Part shown: piece by piece, positions 1-11,374 of the stretch
Numbering within the stretch: the stretch's first letter is position 1
Layout of the letters: every line of letters begins with the position of its first letter
NCBI RefSeq assembly: GCF_004379255.2
Contig: NC_056034.1
Coordinates: 4,404,501-4,468,500 of the forward strand
Reading direction: 5' to 3'
Length of the DNA: 64,000 nucleotides
From: Salvia splendens
Lineage: Eukaryota > Streptophyta > Magnoliopsida > Lamiales > Lamiaceae
Notes under the pieces: model-generated
Told to the model about the DNA's origin: nothing
The model's input: only the letters and a program-made list of their open reading frames with translations
Databases searched by the model: none
Program-made: the position numbers and the translations under genes

Positions 1-1134
1 TAGTAATTTAATTTGGAAGTCTCCTATAAATAAGCAATAAAAAAGGTTAGGAAGTGGAGAGAGCAAATATTTCATTTCTCACCAACAACCCATACAATGT
101 GTGCCGCATACCTCTTCTCGCATAATGGCCTACCTCTATTTCGCATCTTACACTACTTTTTCTTCTTACCATTTCCAAATACTTCAACAACATCCACTTC
201 TCATAACACACAATCTTTCCCACTATCCTTTTTTTATACTCCATATTTTATTACATGTCCAAAACAAAAGCAATAAAGCTTCTAGAGACCAACTTACAAC
301 ATACTGTATTTTAATATAACTACAAGCCCAGATGAAAGATGAAACCAACAATATACCAAAATAACAACTTATTGTTCCCTTATTCTCCTCTTTTTTTCAC
401 TTTTCATTCATGTCTTGTTAGTATCAACGAATCAAGAAAGAAAAAGGAAGACCCTTTTTTACCATGGCCCCTTTATGCTATGTTTAGAAAGGAGAATTAA
501 AAATGCACAGAAGATAAAAAGGAGAGCACCAAACACAAACTTGCTGTCTCAATTATATTCTTCACAAATGCTTAACATATGCATGGAATGATATAATTTA
601 ATAAAGTTAATTAGTAAAACTAACATTGGGAAAATAAGTACAGCTACGAAGTAGAGATGGAACAAGAAAACTATAGAGCAAGTAGGCCGACAACATCGAG
701 TCTTCTTCATAATTTATTTGTATCAACATATCTGTATATCCTAGGCAATCTCGTACCTTTTAAACCACTCCAAAACTTCTAAATCTCACCACAGTAAACA
801 TTATTAGGAATATAACCACCCTTCAAATGGAAGGGGAGTAAACACTACCAAACAACTGTAACATCGCTACGAATAAAATCCGAGTAGATAAATATACAAC
901 AAAGCACAAATCGATCAGATTCAGCAGAGTTAATCATCTAACAAAAACACGTTTAAGAAATTAATGGTTGAATTGAAGCCAAGATTATAATTGAATAAGG
1001 AAATAAGATGGGAAAATGTAGCAAAAGAAGATTAAGAAACGAGAAAAATATTTTTTAAAAAAAGGTGTCGCTCAAGGAATTTACCGGCGGAGAAAGAGCT
1101 CTGTTACAATGGCGGAGGCAACGAAAAAAATTTC
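1..1134. other. intergenic, 3' flank of GATL gene
   Basis: AT-rich DNA without a recognisable gene. The reading frames in its first 320 bases are short and overlap on both strands, with no known motif. The part next to 1134 should hold the 3' untranslated region of the minus-strand glycosyltransferase gene, but I see no unambiguous polyadenylation signal. Confidence 0.5.
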
Positions 1135-2226
1135 TCATGTCGAATGGCCGTACAGATCGTAGGGCGCCCACAAGGAGTCGAGAGGGCATGGCTGCTTCGA
1201 GTCGAGCCGAAGCCACGGCTTACCGCTGCCGCTCCAGTGCAGCAGGCTGACTGGGCCGGGGTGAAGGTCCCTGCAGCTGCCGCGCACGTTGTCGCCGCCC
1301 AATCCGTGCTGATTCCACCTGTGCTCGATCGGCGCTACGTGTCCGGCGAACACCAGCAGGAAAGGCGGCAGTGAGCCGAGCTCGTAAATGCGGCTCTCGC
1401 TCGTCTTCTGCACCTCCATCCACCGCTCTATGCGGCGCGTGTAGCCGAACCGCCTCCACTTCCCCAGATCCATCACCATCACGCCGGTGTTGAAGTAGCA
1501 CGGGCTGCGGCCGGAGAAAACGCCGGGGAAGCGACTATTCGACCAGAAATGCGAGGTGAAGTATTTTGTGAAATTGGCGTGGCAGTATTCCGGCGCGCCG
1601 ATCGTTTTCCGCCCCAATTTCGTGCTCCAGAGCTTCGATATGTCGTCGACGACGACGAGATCCGAATCCAGGTAGATCACTCGTGTGACGCATGTTTCGA
1701 GCAGATCTGCAAGGTAATTTCGGGCGTAATTGAGCGGCTGTTCGAGCGCTTGCCTGACGGAGCTGGAGATGAGATTCCGCACTCTCTCCGGATCGAAGTA
1801 ATACACCTTGAACTTCAATTCCGGGAACGTGGATCGGACGAGGCTCTGGAAACCGATTTCCGGCACTAGGAAATGGAAAAACACACTCTCCGGGCACTTG
1901 GTATGCTGAAGAACCGAATGAACGGCGGCGACGGAACCCCGCAGATACTCGACGTCGAGAGTGATCGCCACGTGAACAAGCGACGGATCGCAGACGCTAT
2001 AATTCTCCACCTTCGGCGAACGGCACTCCCCTGCATTGCGGAAAGCCGGTGCGCGGCGGAAGGAGAATTTGTCGCCGGAATGCGTCGGCGTGGAGAATCT
2101 GAGCACCGAATCGGCGTGCGAGGAACGAATCGCCTCCGCCGGCGGGAAGGACTGGAAGGAGGGGGAGAGCACAATCATCACCATCGCCGCCGAAAAGAAT
2201 CCGGAAAACCTCATTATCCACAGCAT
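1135..2226 (-). CDS. galacturonosyltransferase-like (GATL) protein, GT8 family
   Basis: A single-exon GT8 protein of 363 residues, the usual GATL length. Seen in the sequence: a hydrophobic N-terminal signal-anchor (about residues 5-22) followed by [11 protein letters not shown], the metal/nucleotide-binding DxD as DSD at 187-189 within [11 protein letters not shown], the [10 protein letters not shown] block near 245-254, and the C-terminal HWSGSGKPW at 330-338 that helps bind UDP in this family. Known for the family: Golgi type II membrane enzymes involved in pectin and xylan synthesis. An acceptor cannot be assigned from sequence. The frame is open for 56 further codons upstream (to 2394), but the methionine at 2226 is preferred because [15 protein letters not shown] at this spot is how relatives begin. 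No frameshift or missing motif is seen. A role in pectin synthesis is inference by family. Confidence 0.93.
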   Translation of the reverse strand: MLWIMRFSGFFSAAMVMIVLSPSFQSFPPAEAIRSSHADSVLRFSTPTHSGDKFSFRRAPAFRNAGECRSPKVENYSVCDPSLVHVAITLDVEYLRGSVAAVHSVLQHTKCPESVFFHFLVPEIGFQSLVRSTFPELKFKVYYFDPERVRNLISSSVRQALEQPLNYARNYLADLLETCVTRVIYLDSDLVVVDDISKLWSTKLGRKTIGAPEYCHANFTKYFTSHFWSNSRFPGVFSGRSPCYFNTGVMVMDLGKWRRFGYTRRIERWMEVQKTSESRIYELGSLPPFLLVFAGHVAPIEHRWNQHGLGGDNVRGSCRDLHPGPVSLLHWSGSGKPWLRLDSKQPCPLDSLWAPYDLYGHST

Positions 2227-3812
2227 TTTCGCGCCGCTCTGGAAGAATCTGTGCTTTCTCCTCTTCGATTTGAAATTGCAACGGCCGGAGGGAATCGGCG
2301 ACAGCAGGAACGCTAGAGTTCCTCTGAGGTCTGCCAGAGTGAGAAACACAAGCACAAAAATCCAATCCAAAATCACTCGAATTCTAGGGCACAATCGAAT
2401 TGCATAGACTCCAAATCAGAATGTGGCTTCACTATCTGCAATTCGTTGACCCCAATTTTTTGTACTCACCACCCATGGATAATAAGAGAAGAAGAATCAG
2501 TCCATGAAGGAGGTTGAAAAAGGAGAGATAACCGCGAAAATAAGCGCCGACGTGCCGCGCAGTCACTCTCCCTCTCTCCTCCTTTGGGGAAGGTGAAGCA
2601 GTAAAAGAGAGGTATAGAGTGTGAGTGTGTGAATTTTGGGATGGGGTTTTCGCTTTTTGTTTTGGTTTTCTTCAGGCTTTTTTGCTGAGTTTTCCACCAT
2701 AGGAATAAAAGGCCAAAATCATGGAGCTTTTATAATCTGTTATTAATATTATAGGAGTACTATTTGGCAAACCAAATAACTAAATATAGTAATAACATAA
2801 ACTTTTTACCCTTCTCAAATTAAATTCAGAATCCATTTATTAAAAATGGAGTAACATACTACCAGAGAGAGAGGCCAGCTGTGTATACTCTGTCAAAATA
2901 TAAATGTACTAACAAGAAATTAGAATAATTAATATACTATACTCCTACTTAGTAAATTAACACACATCCTATCTGGGCACATGGCCTTTCTAATTGCTAA
3001 CCCATCCAATATCGTCAACTTTTATATTTGGATAAAATCGAAATTCCAGAGAAAATGTTGCTATCATCGCTATCATCTAGTATTCGGGTATTCTTCATAC
3101 TAGATCAATTTAATATCGATAATATTTTTATTTTATTTTTAGTACAGATATATCCTAAATTCATAATGCACTTGAATCTTCATAATATTCAATTTTCAAA
3201 TTAAATTTTATTTTTGGCTTAGTGTCTTCTAGTGTTAAAATAAAATTTTATTTTTGACTCAGTGTCTTCTAATGCACTTAGAATCTTCATAATATGCGGT
3301 TAAATTGTAAATTTGCAACATCAAAATTATATCTTTCCGCACATAAAAATACCTCATTTTCTAATTTATAGTGTTCCATAAAAAATAGTTATATATTTTC
3401 ATTTCAGGTGTCCATATAAAATAGTCACATCCAACAATAAAAAAAATTCTCTCAACTTATTAATACTACTATTTTATCCACCTTTATTTTTATCTCATAT
3501 ACTTTATCTATTTTTTATTCTTGTCTCTTTTATTTTACTCGTTTTTTTCTTTATCTTTTACACTTTATTAATTTTTGGTAGACGAGGAATTATATATTTA
3601 TTGATCTGTCTACTAAAAAAGTACACTTTTGGGGACATTATGTATTTTAATAGGAAATTGATTAGATAAAAAAAGAGTGAAAAATAGTTGAAGTTGTATT
3701 ATTAGATAAATAGATGAGTATATATAATGTAACATGTGATAGAAATAGTTTTTACAAATAAAATTGGATTAATTTTGGTGGATTAATTGAAATAGTAAAA
3801 ATAAGATTATTT
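2227..3812. other. 5' flank of GATL gene, no further gene
   Basis: This contains the leader and promoter of the minus-strand GATL gene, including a pyrimidine/purine-rich stretch near 2560-2630 with CTCTCC runs. Around 3150-3300 a short imperfect direct duplication is visible: the phrases TTAGTGTCTTCTA / TCAGTGTCTTCTA and GAATCTTCATAATAT each occur twice. Around 3370-3680 lies AT-rich DNA resembling the interior of decayed Stowaway-type MITEs. No coding sequence is supported. Confidence 0.5.
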
Positions 3813-4051
3813 TAAGAGCATCTCCATCATGCTCTGAGGCAAGAGCATGGAAGTGGGCCCAGACCTTCTTTTATTTATTTTTTACTCCATGCTCTTTCTT
3901 AAGAGCACAACACTCACATCCATGTTCTTCCGCAAGGACATGTTCAATGGTCCCACCATTCTATTATTCAATTTAAATACAAATATTTCCACAATATTAA
4001 AATGCATTAACAATACCCGAAATACTATTACATATTACAAAAAAATTAAAA

Positions 4052-4190
4052 AAGTACATAATTAAAATCCTAAAAATTAAAAATTACAAAATTAAAGTCC
4101 TAATAATTAAAAATTACATAATTAAAATCCTAAAAAATAAAAATTACTTAATTAAAATCCTACAAATTAAAAATTACATAATTAAAATAC
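4052..4190. repeat. short AT-rich tandem repeat at Harbinger 3' end
   Basis: About five copies of a roughly 30-base unit whose core reads CCTAAAAATTAAAAATTAC. The same unit sits at the corresponding position of the elements at 11380-11440 and 49949-50041, so it belongs to the transposon. Confidence 0.75.
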
Positions 4191-4202
4191 CCCCGTGGAA
4201 AA

Positions 4203-4552
4203 CTAGTCATCTGGCCTTATCCCCAATGTTTTTCGGACACCCCGTATCATTGTCAAATGTGAATCAAGTTGCTCGAGAGTCATCCGAGACCTATCGGCCA
4301 TATTGAGTTGAGCCAAAAGGATCCACAACGAGTTGGTGAGGGGTTGAGGTGACACAAAGGGAGCGGGGGCGGATGGAGTCTCGGCGCGACGGCGGTTGGC
4401 CGTCGCCTTCTTCCTTCCTTGCGGCCGGCTTTGGGAACTGCTCGTGCCAGCGTCGGGGCTACCCAAGTTAGCTCCGACAAGTTGGCTAGCCACCTCATCG
4501 GAGCCGCCGTCGGATAGGGATAACGACCTCGACCGTTTGCTGGAGGAGGATG
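4203..4552 (-). pseudogene. fragment of Harbinger ORF1 (Myb/SANT-like protein), C-terminal part
   Basis: The frame is open from 4552 to the stop at 4203 and encodes the serine-rich nuclear-signal-like stretch SSSKRSRS, the block VASQLVGANLGSPDAG, a basic RPQGRKKA segment and the end SLWILLAQLNMADRSRMT. The same blocks close the intact 334-residue protein at 50068-51072, so this is a truncated relative. The N-terminal half with the DNA-binding SANT-like region is missing because the element is cut off at 4552. It cannot make a functional protein. Confidence 0.8.
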
Positions 4553-4694
4553 ATAAGATTTAGTTATCTAAGATTTAATCTAGTAAACCAAACAACAATC
4601 TTTAATCCAATATTAGTTTTATCCTAGATAAGGCCCATCCTAACCTATTTCATACTATATCTTAGGATTATTTAGTGTCGACAACCGAACAGGC
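4553..4694. mobile_element. half of a Tourist-like MITE
   Basis: The sequence ends with ACCGAACAGGCACT followed by TAA, the usual right end of Tourist/PIF MITEs (reverse complement AGTGCCTGTTCGGT). No matching left end is seen; it starts abruptly where the ORF1 fragment at 4203-4552 stops. I read this as a broken element fused to a broken Harbinger copy. Confidence 0.45.
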
Positions 4695-4903
4695 ACTTAA
4701 TATAATGGTCCATAGACGCCAATCGATTCGATATTGATTGGAATATCTATAATCGTTGTAAAGTAACTCCGCAATTCAATTCAATATGGATCAATGTACG
4801 CTTCCATTATACTTCCTCCATCCCACAAAGGTATACACTTTTTAATTTATTAAACTTTTCCCTCTCTAATGAGGTGTGACCTATTATCTAGTAACAATGA
4901 TGA

Positions 4904-5114
4904 ATCCTTTCGTCCCGTAATAAGAGTCACATTTTGATATGGACACGGATTTTAAGAAATGTAAATAATGAGTTGGAAAAGTTAGTAGAATATGAGGCCC
5001 ATTTTTTATATTGGTTTTATAATAGAATGTAAGTGAAGTGAGTTAGTGAAATGTGAGACCTACTTAACATTTATGGTAAAAATGAAATGCAACTCTTATT
5101 GTGGACGAAGGGAG
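4904..5114. mobile_element. Stowaway-like MITE
   Basis: Ends read TCCTTTCGTCCCGTAATAAG and CTTATTGTGGACGAAGGGAG, near-perfect inverted repeats with a TA at the right edge, as expected for Stowaway (Tc1/mariner-type) MITEs. Immediately to the left (4815-4903) is half of a second such element beginning ACTTCCTCCATCCCAC. No coding capacity. Confidence 0.7.
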
Positions 5115-5639
5115 TAATAATTTAATTACTTTTTTCTTTCCTCATCTCTCTTATTTTATTAATTGTTCATTAAAACCCTTACCCAACCAAGGGAATAGTA
5201 TGATTTATGTTCCTTATGTGAATAGTATGATTTATGTTCCTTATGTGTTGTTATTGATTGATCATCATAGAGAGTTTTGTAATTATTCATTCAATTATTC
5301 CAACACAAAGACCATAGCGCAAGATTGGGAACCAGGGACACATACCTCGTATAAATCTTCACACTAAAATGATATTGTTCACTTGATCTATCGATAGCTC
5401 CGTTGTGGGGAGGTTTGAACACCTACTTATGTTCCCAACGTAATTTGCCAAAACCTTTGTAAAGTCATTTTTATTCCTGTATGTTTCAGATTGTCCAAGA
5501 TATGATATTAAACAAAGAGATTCATACATTCTTAATAGACTTTTGGAGAAGGGTGCCCAACCAAGAAAGGAAACACGCTATCGGGTCCTTGGGCAGACAC
5601 ATGGATATGTTTCGTCTATCATAACAAATTAACAATGTT

Positions 5640-5780
5640 TCGTCTATAATATGTTCAAGAGACTCAGATTCCTAGTTACAAAAGATGCATTGATGACCCT
5701 CTATTGCTATGCCATGTCTAATCAATATGTCCTTGGTATATTCCCGTAACAAATACATTTCCATAGTCCTACGGTGATCA
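5640..5780 (-). pseudogene. decayed LINE fragment (zf-RVT-like)
   Basis: Read on the minus strand the translation contains KDILIRHGIAIEGHQCIFCN, a stop, then ESESLEHII. The spacing of Cys-x2-Cys followed by SLEH resembles the zinc-binding domain that follows the reverse transcriptase in plant LINE ORF2 proteins. The match is short and contains at least one stop, so it is at best a relic; the surrounding 5370-5780 has no other recognisable content. Confidence 0.35.
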
Positions 5781-6037
5781 GGGTGTCCACTATAGGACCG
5801 CCACGCCTATAGCCCCGGTGGGGGCGATCCCGGGGCGACTTATAGTGCAGGCGACGTCCGCCCCGAGGCGGACGTGCGAAAGGGGGCGGATGGTCATGCG
5901 GCGAAACCGGGGCGAGGACGCGCCGGTTGGCCTTTCGCCGCGCCTATAGGTGCGCCGGCCTATAGTGCGCCGACGATAGGTGCGCCGACGCCCCTCGAAT
6001 TTTTTATTTTTATTTTATTTATTTTTTAAATTAACTC

Positions 6038-6045
6038 TATAAATA
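6038..6045 (+). promoter_or_regulatory. TATA box of transposon ORF1
   Basis: TATAAATA about 80 bases before the ATG at 6125 and followed by a pyrimidine-rich leader. The other Harbinger copies in the window have the same arrangement at 10568, 47917 and 51175. Confidence 0.55.
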
Positions 6046-6124
6046 CCACTCCTCCACCACCCATTTTTTCACCATTTTCACACACTCTCCCTTCATTCAC
6101 TATCTACACTTTCACTCTCTAAAA

Positions 6125-7615
6125 ATGTACGGTGGAGACGACGAATCACCCAGCTCGCAGGAATCGGGCTACGGCGGCAATCCTTCACAGCCGTCGGGCG
6201 CCTATCCTTCACAGCCGTCGGGATATGGCGGCTATCCTTCTCAGCCGTCTGGATATGGCGGCTATCCTTCTCGGCCTTCGGGATATGGAGGGTCTCCGTC
6301 CCAGCCGTGGATTTGGAGTCAATCTCCCCCGCCGTGGGCATCGTCGAGTCCAAACCTTCCTCCATCTCAGTCGTGGAGGTCTTCTCCAACGCCCCAACCT
6401 TTTCAGCGGAATCTAAGTCGCTCGGCGTTTGGAGATTACAGACCCAACCTCAATACGCTTAACCAGCCGCGTCCGGAGTCCCCTTTCCTATCCAGTCAAT
6501 CTCCTTACACCGAAGTAGATCAAGACGCTCTGGATACCATGATGGGTCTGTTCAGTTTCGGCATCCCGGATACGCCTGGAGCACGGGTGGAAACGCCCAT
6601 TCTGACCCGAAGCAGTGCCGGGGGCGGCGGCCGCGGTGGCGGTGGCGATGGCTCGGGCAGTGCCGGTGGCGGCTCGGGCAGCGGCGTAGGCAGTGGCGGT
6701 GGCTCGGGCTCCAAACAGGGAAAGCTCTACACCAAAGCGGAATCCATTGCCGTGGCGAGAGCGTGGGATGCCATCACATCGGACCCCATTGTGGGCACCG
6801 ATCAGACCGAGGGGAGCTTTTGGAGGTGCGTCCTGATGGCATACAACGAGTTCAAACCTGCCAGCGCCCGAGAGCGCGACCCAGAACAGATCTGCAAAAA
6901 GTGGTCTAGGATTCTGCCGGCTACCAAGCAGTTCGCGAGCATATACTAGAACAACCTTCTCCACGATGAGAGTGGCCGAAGCGAAGCAAACGTGAAGGCC
7001 CTGTCGATGGGCCAATACAACACGGAGGGCTGGCCGAAGTTTACAATATGGGAGGAGTATCTAGTCGTCACGGATTGTCCGAAATTCAAGGACATCTGCG
7101 CGCAAGAGGTCACTGGAACTCCGGGACTGAAGCGTACAAGACACAACCTTGTCGGGGACTATAGTAGCGGAAGCGGCTCGCACTCGTTCGAGCATGACGA
7201 CGAGCAAGTCGAAGAGCCCGCCGCTACACACACTAGGCGAAGACGGCCCCCGGGACAACATGCCTCTATCTGCAGCGCCGGAGGGGCTAGAAGTGCCTCC
7301 CGCCTATAGGCCGCGTCTGGATCCCGCATCCCGCAGCCCTCCCCATTCCTATAGCCCATGGTTCCTGGTCCCCACGAGGTCTTGAGGGAGAACCTAGATA
7401 TGCAGTTGATTCAACAACTGCATGACGTCTGCAGCAAATACCTAACCACCGATGACCCGTACATCAGGAATATATACCAGAAGCTCATCATTCAGATTGA
7501 GCGTAGTCTAGGGTTGGCTGATGATGCTCCTGGGGCAACCGCGGCCGGCAACAGCGGGGGAGGAGGAGGAGGTGAAGAAGAAGAAGACGAGGAAGCCGAC
7601 TCCGACACCGAGTAG
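6125..7615 (+). pseudogene. Harbinger ORF1-like protein, disrupted
   Basis: Starts with a Gly/Ser/Pro/Tyr-rich region in which SGYGGYPSQP-type units repeat (residues about 14-60), then a glycine/serine linker, then a Myb/SANT-like domain beginning KLYTKAESIAVARAWD and including FWRCVLMAYNEF and QICKKWSRILPATKQFASIY. A TAG at 6947 interrupts the frame, yet the same frame continues with the next recognisable block (about 6992-7240). After a shifted stretch around 7240-7350 the original frame resumes from 7358 to an acidic tail ending at 7615. Known for the family: ORF1 partners the Harbinger transposase as a DNA-binding and nuclear-import helper. Here it is a pseudogene through one nonsense codon and compensating frameshifts. 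Confidence 0.72.
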
Positions 7616-8190
7616 ACGGTGGCGGAGTTTTTATTTATATTTTATTTTAAATATTCGTTGTATAATTTTACCATTTTCAATACAATGAATATTCGGTCCC
7701 AATTACCCCGTTTTCTAATGGGAAAAGCTACGTGGCCACATTATGGCTGGCCATAAATTAGGTTAATAGAGAAAAACCAGTTTATTTCCACTATCCGGTT
7801 CACTGCCTCTAACTTTTCTTCCCTCTAATTTTAATATACTTTCATCTTTTCCCTCTTGTTATAGAGTTCGCGCCTCTTGTAAGAATTGAGTTGCACATCA
7901 AATATAGCAATTAAATGTTGAGCAGGATACATTTTAATATTTTTAAACTTTATTGGGATAGAAATGACATATATATTATATTCAAGAGTTCATGTAATGA
8001 TTTCATATTTGTTCGAAAAATTCGTGTATGACATAATACCTAGTAATTTTAAATTCTAAGCTATTAAATGTATATATTCTGAACTATATTATGATAAAAT
8101 ATAAATGAATCTAAGTTTTTTTAAAATTTATATAATATTATATTAATTTAACTTTTAGAGTAGTTAGAGCTTCTAACTTAAAATATATTA

Positions 8191-8421
8191 CTCCTTTCGT
8201 TCCAATATAGTTCAGTCGTTTCTTTTTTGCTCTCGATTTGAAAAAATACTACTACTAAATAAATAGTTAAAGTGAATAAATGGTAAAGCAAGAAAGAAAA
8301 TAACGTAGATAATATTCATCTACGTATTATTCTCTCACCTATTTTACTGTATCTTCACTTTAACATCATTTTAAACAAATGCAAAAAAAAAAACGACTCA
8401 ATTATCTTTAGACGGATGAAG
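8191..8421. mobile_element. Stowaway-like MITE
   Basis: Inverted ends CTCCTTTCGTTCCAATATAG and a right end terminating GACGGATGAAG, with TA on both sides (8189-8190, 8422-8423). The inner sequence AAACGACTCAATTATCTTTA pairs with the left arm AATATAGTTCAGTCGTTT. It is nested in the Mutator-like element. Confidence 0.75.
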
Positions 8422-8577
8422 TATTAAATTATAAACTGAAATGTTATATTTTACTTTATAGTATTAAATTTGTTGAGTCAAAACTGAAAATAAGATTATA
8501 GATAGTTAATCGAATAATATCTTAAATTCTTATTGGTATGCAAATTAAGAGGGGTTCGTTCCTAATAAGTAATAACA

Positions 8578-9190
8578 AATCCTAATGATGTTTGTTTGAA
8601 TAACTTTTTAATGTGCTTAAGTCTAATATCATAAATTAGATAGATTATTTAGTAAATTATTCTCATCAATGGTTTTATTTGTAAAAATAATTTTAATTAC
8701 ATTAGTGTTTGATCAAAGATTTTTTTAATAAGCTTAAGATCTAATATCACAAAAATAGATGATCAAATAATGACTTATTTTCATCCAAATTGTCTGGTTT
8801 ATGAAAGAATCCTAATGGTTAAGATCTGATATACAAAATAGATAGATCAACTAGTGAATTAATCTCATTCAACTACTTAATTTGTAAAAGAAATCCTAAT
8901 GACATCAGTATTTTATTAAATTAACTAGATGTAATGCGTGTAAGATTTAACAATAGACAGATCAAGCAATGAATTATTTTCATCTATCTATTTGATTTGT
9001 AAAAAAAATTATGATGACATTAATATTTGATTCATTAAATTTTCAATATTGTCAAGATCTAATAGTACATACAGAAATATATACATCAATTAGTAAATTG
9101 TTTTCATTCGATTATTTATTACCAAAATAAATCTTAATGATATTAAGTGTTTGATTAATTATTTTTTAATGTTATTAAGATGTAATTGTT
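8578..9190. repeat. degenerate tandem repeat, unit about 115-120 bases
   Basis: Successive units begin near 8578, 8690, 8810, 8893, 9008 and 9130. Each has the same order of phrases: TCCTAATGACATTAGTGTTT, then TTTTTTAATG, AAGATCTAATA, AGATAGATCAATTAGT, AATTATTTTCATC and ATTTGTAAAAA. The unit at 8810 lacks about 35 bases. Copies differ at many positions, so the array is old. Confidence 0.7.
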
Positions 9191-9199
9191 ATTACTGGT

Positions 9200-10130
9200 A
9201 ACTTGCACGTGGTTAAGTTGAATTGTTTAATTGACATGTCATTGTATTTCTTAGATAACATTTGAACAGTGTTAAATTGAATTGTTTAATTGATCATAAT
9301 TTCCAACTTAGATTTTGAATGTTAATTATAGTACTAAATTTAAAAGTAAACTCAAGGCTCAAAAGAATATTATATCCATTTGAATGTATATGAGTTAAAT
9401 CATAACCAATATATCTCAATATTTTAAGTGGATTTCAGATTAATTGAACTAAGAATAATCTAAACTAAATTGAATTGTTAAATTGAATCTAAATTCAACT
9501 TAATTGTTCAATTAAATTTTAGTTATATTGAATTTAATTATACTCGTTGTTTAACTGAGTCCAATATTCAATAAATAGTTCAATTCAAATTAAATATCAG
9601 AATCCTTCGGTTGGATCTATGATAATTTGAATATAAAATGAGTATAGATATAACTGAATTATTTAATAGATATAAAATTCAACTTAATTGTCAAACCGAA
9701 TCTAGTAACTAATCAACTTATTTATTTAATTAAATTTAAAATTAAATTTAATTATTACTGTTGAAACCAATATTCATTTGAGTAGTTAAACTGAATCAAC
9801 TATAAAAATATTCCCAATCATTCGATTGGATCTAAAATCAATTGAATTTAAAATGAATACAAGTTTGACTGGATTGTTAAATCAAATTAAATTGTTCAAA
9901 TGAATATAAGATTAACTGAAAGCATAAATACTCGTTTGGATCTAATTAAAATTCAATTAAACTGTTCAATTATGATTCAGTTTAATATAAGAACAATTGA
10001 AATCTCGGATGATTCAATTGAATATAAGTATCAATCAAACTGTTAAATTAAATCATTTTTTTAAATTCTTGATAATAATTAAGATCCTAAATTTAGTACC
10101 TAAATTAAATTGTAAGACTCAATTTCCTTT
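9200..10130. repeat. degenerate AATTGAATT-rich repeat array
   Basis: The stretch is built from variants of AACTGAATTGTTAAATTGAA and TTCGATTGGATCTAAAATCA. A longer unit beginning TCNTTCGNTTGGATCTA recurs near 9603 and 9821, with shorter versions near 9930 and 9998. Strongly AT-rich, no coding potential; it forms the second half of the Mutator-like element body. Confidence 0.6.
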
Positions 10131-10567
10131 ATGCGAATCAAGATAAAGGCGTTGTCTATTTTGATTCAATTTTCAATGTTTTGCAATTAAATTGGGTAGT
10201 AATTAATGTTGGTTTGAGTTCAAAAGTTAGAGCATCCGCAGCGGTGGCGAAAGACGCCACCGCCGTCCGCGCCGTTGGCAAGGCGCAGGACCGCCGCCGC
10301 TGCAGCCGCGCCGCTGGCACGGCGCTGCTCGATGTATCGAGCACGTCCGTGCCAGCGGACGCACACGTGGCGCGCTCCCATTCGTCAACGGCATAGCCGT
10401 TGTGTTTAAACTTTTTTTTTATTATTTTTTTTAAAATCGGTATTTAATTATAAATAATGCTAAAAAATAAAAAAAATATATTTTCCAAATCCCAAAAATA
10501 TGGCCGTTTTTTCCCGTTTTTTCTGAATTTTTTTGATTTTTTTTTATTTTTTTTCCCCAAAATCATC

Positions 10568-10575
10568 TATAAATA
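10568..10575 (+). promoter_or_regulatory. TATA box of Harbinger transposase gene
   Basis: TATAAATA lies 107 bases before the ATG at 10682, followed by a leader rich in CATCATCC and CTCATTCA repeats, as in the sister elements. Confidence 0.6.
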
Positions 10576-10681
10576 CACACATTCATCATCCATTTATCAC
10601 ATCAAATCATCTCTCATTCATCTCTCATTCATAATTCTCATACAAACTATCAACACATTCATCCCCCACTCAAAATCTCAA

Positions 10682-11374
10682 ATGGATTTCACCCATATTA
10701 TGGCGGAAGCGGAACGCGAAGAACAAGAATACTACGAACAACATCGTGCCGCTTACGAAGCATATGTCACGGCGAATACCCCTGCTCCTCCTCCTCAACG
10801 AACCAGATCAAATCGACGGTACATCCATCGTGACCGGGAGGGAGCCCACGAAAGGCTCGTTGCCGACTACTTTGCCGACCAGCCGCGGTTTCCGGCAGAT
10901 TACTTCAGGCGTCGTTTTCGCATGTCAAAGCGCTTGTTCATGCGAATTGTCAACACATTGTCCGCACGTTGTCCGCACATTGTCAACCCGCACGACCCGA
11001 GACGGGTTCTTTTTGCGCAGCGTCAAGAGTCAGCGCGGAAAGATGTCGAAAGAGCCTTCGGGGTCCTTCAAGCTCGATTCAACATTGTGAAGGCCCCGGC
11101 TCGGCTGTGGTACGTGAATAATATCGCCGACATCATGTTCACGTGTATTATATTACACAACATGATTATAGCCGACGAAGGGCCGAGGGCGGCTAGCTTC
11201 TACGACGAGGACGAAGCCGGAAGCTCAACAGCGAGGTCTCCCCTACGCCGAGGCGAGCATACGACGGTTGGCCAGAGGATCGAGACAAGACACACAATGC
11301 GCGATACTCGAATCCACAATCAACTACAAGAAGACCTAATCAACCACATGTGGGCAAAATTCGGCAACGAGTAG
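10682..11374 (+). pseudogene. Harbinger (HARBI1/ALP1-like) transposase, catalytic core deleted
   Basis: An open frame of 230 residues starting MDFTHIMAEAE. The N-terminal part has the plant Harbinger blocks RRYIHRDREGAHERL, ADYFADQPRFP and YFRRRFRMSKRLFMRI. Right after LSARCP the protein jumps to VLFAQRQESARKDVERAFGV, which in full-length relatives lies roughly 200 residues later. The first two catalytic aspartates (normally in GSIDC-like and NND-like motifs) are therefore absent, while the final ERAFG glutamate region and CIILHNMI are kept. Near the junction (10961-10988) the phrase TTGTCCGCAC is repeated, a possible deletion scar. The frame stays open, so a DNA-binding, cleavage-dead protein is possible but unproven. 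Confidence 0.82.

Larger units (their letters stand above)
3816..4552 (-). mobile_element. 5'-truncated PIF/Harbinger element carrying an ORF1 remnant
   Basis: The left boundary at 3816 reads GAGCATCTCC preceded by TAA (3813-3815), the end type of the complete Harbinger elements elsewhere in the window. It is followed by the same AAGAGCACAACAC-type subterminal sequence, a short AT-rich tandem repeat (4052-4190) and the C-terminal third of an ORF1 on the minus strand. At about 4552 the element stops inside the SSSSKRSRS coding stretch and runs into an unrelated MITE half, so its 5' half and one terminal repeat are gone. Confidence 0.75.

Noticed and set aside
2227..2394. Longer GATL start with 56 extra residues
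   Set aside because: The extension has no family match, while the protein from 2226 begins exactly like typical GATL proteins and has the usual length.
8578..9190. CRISPR-like array
   Set aside because: Repeats are long, degenerate and without unique spacers; this is a plant tandem repeat.
10457..10681. N-terminal extension of the transposase frame
   Set aside because: It translates the AT-rich leader (runs of K, F, I) and includes the TATA box region; the methionine at 10682 starts the family-like protein.
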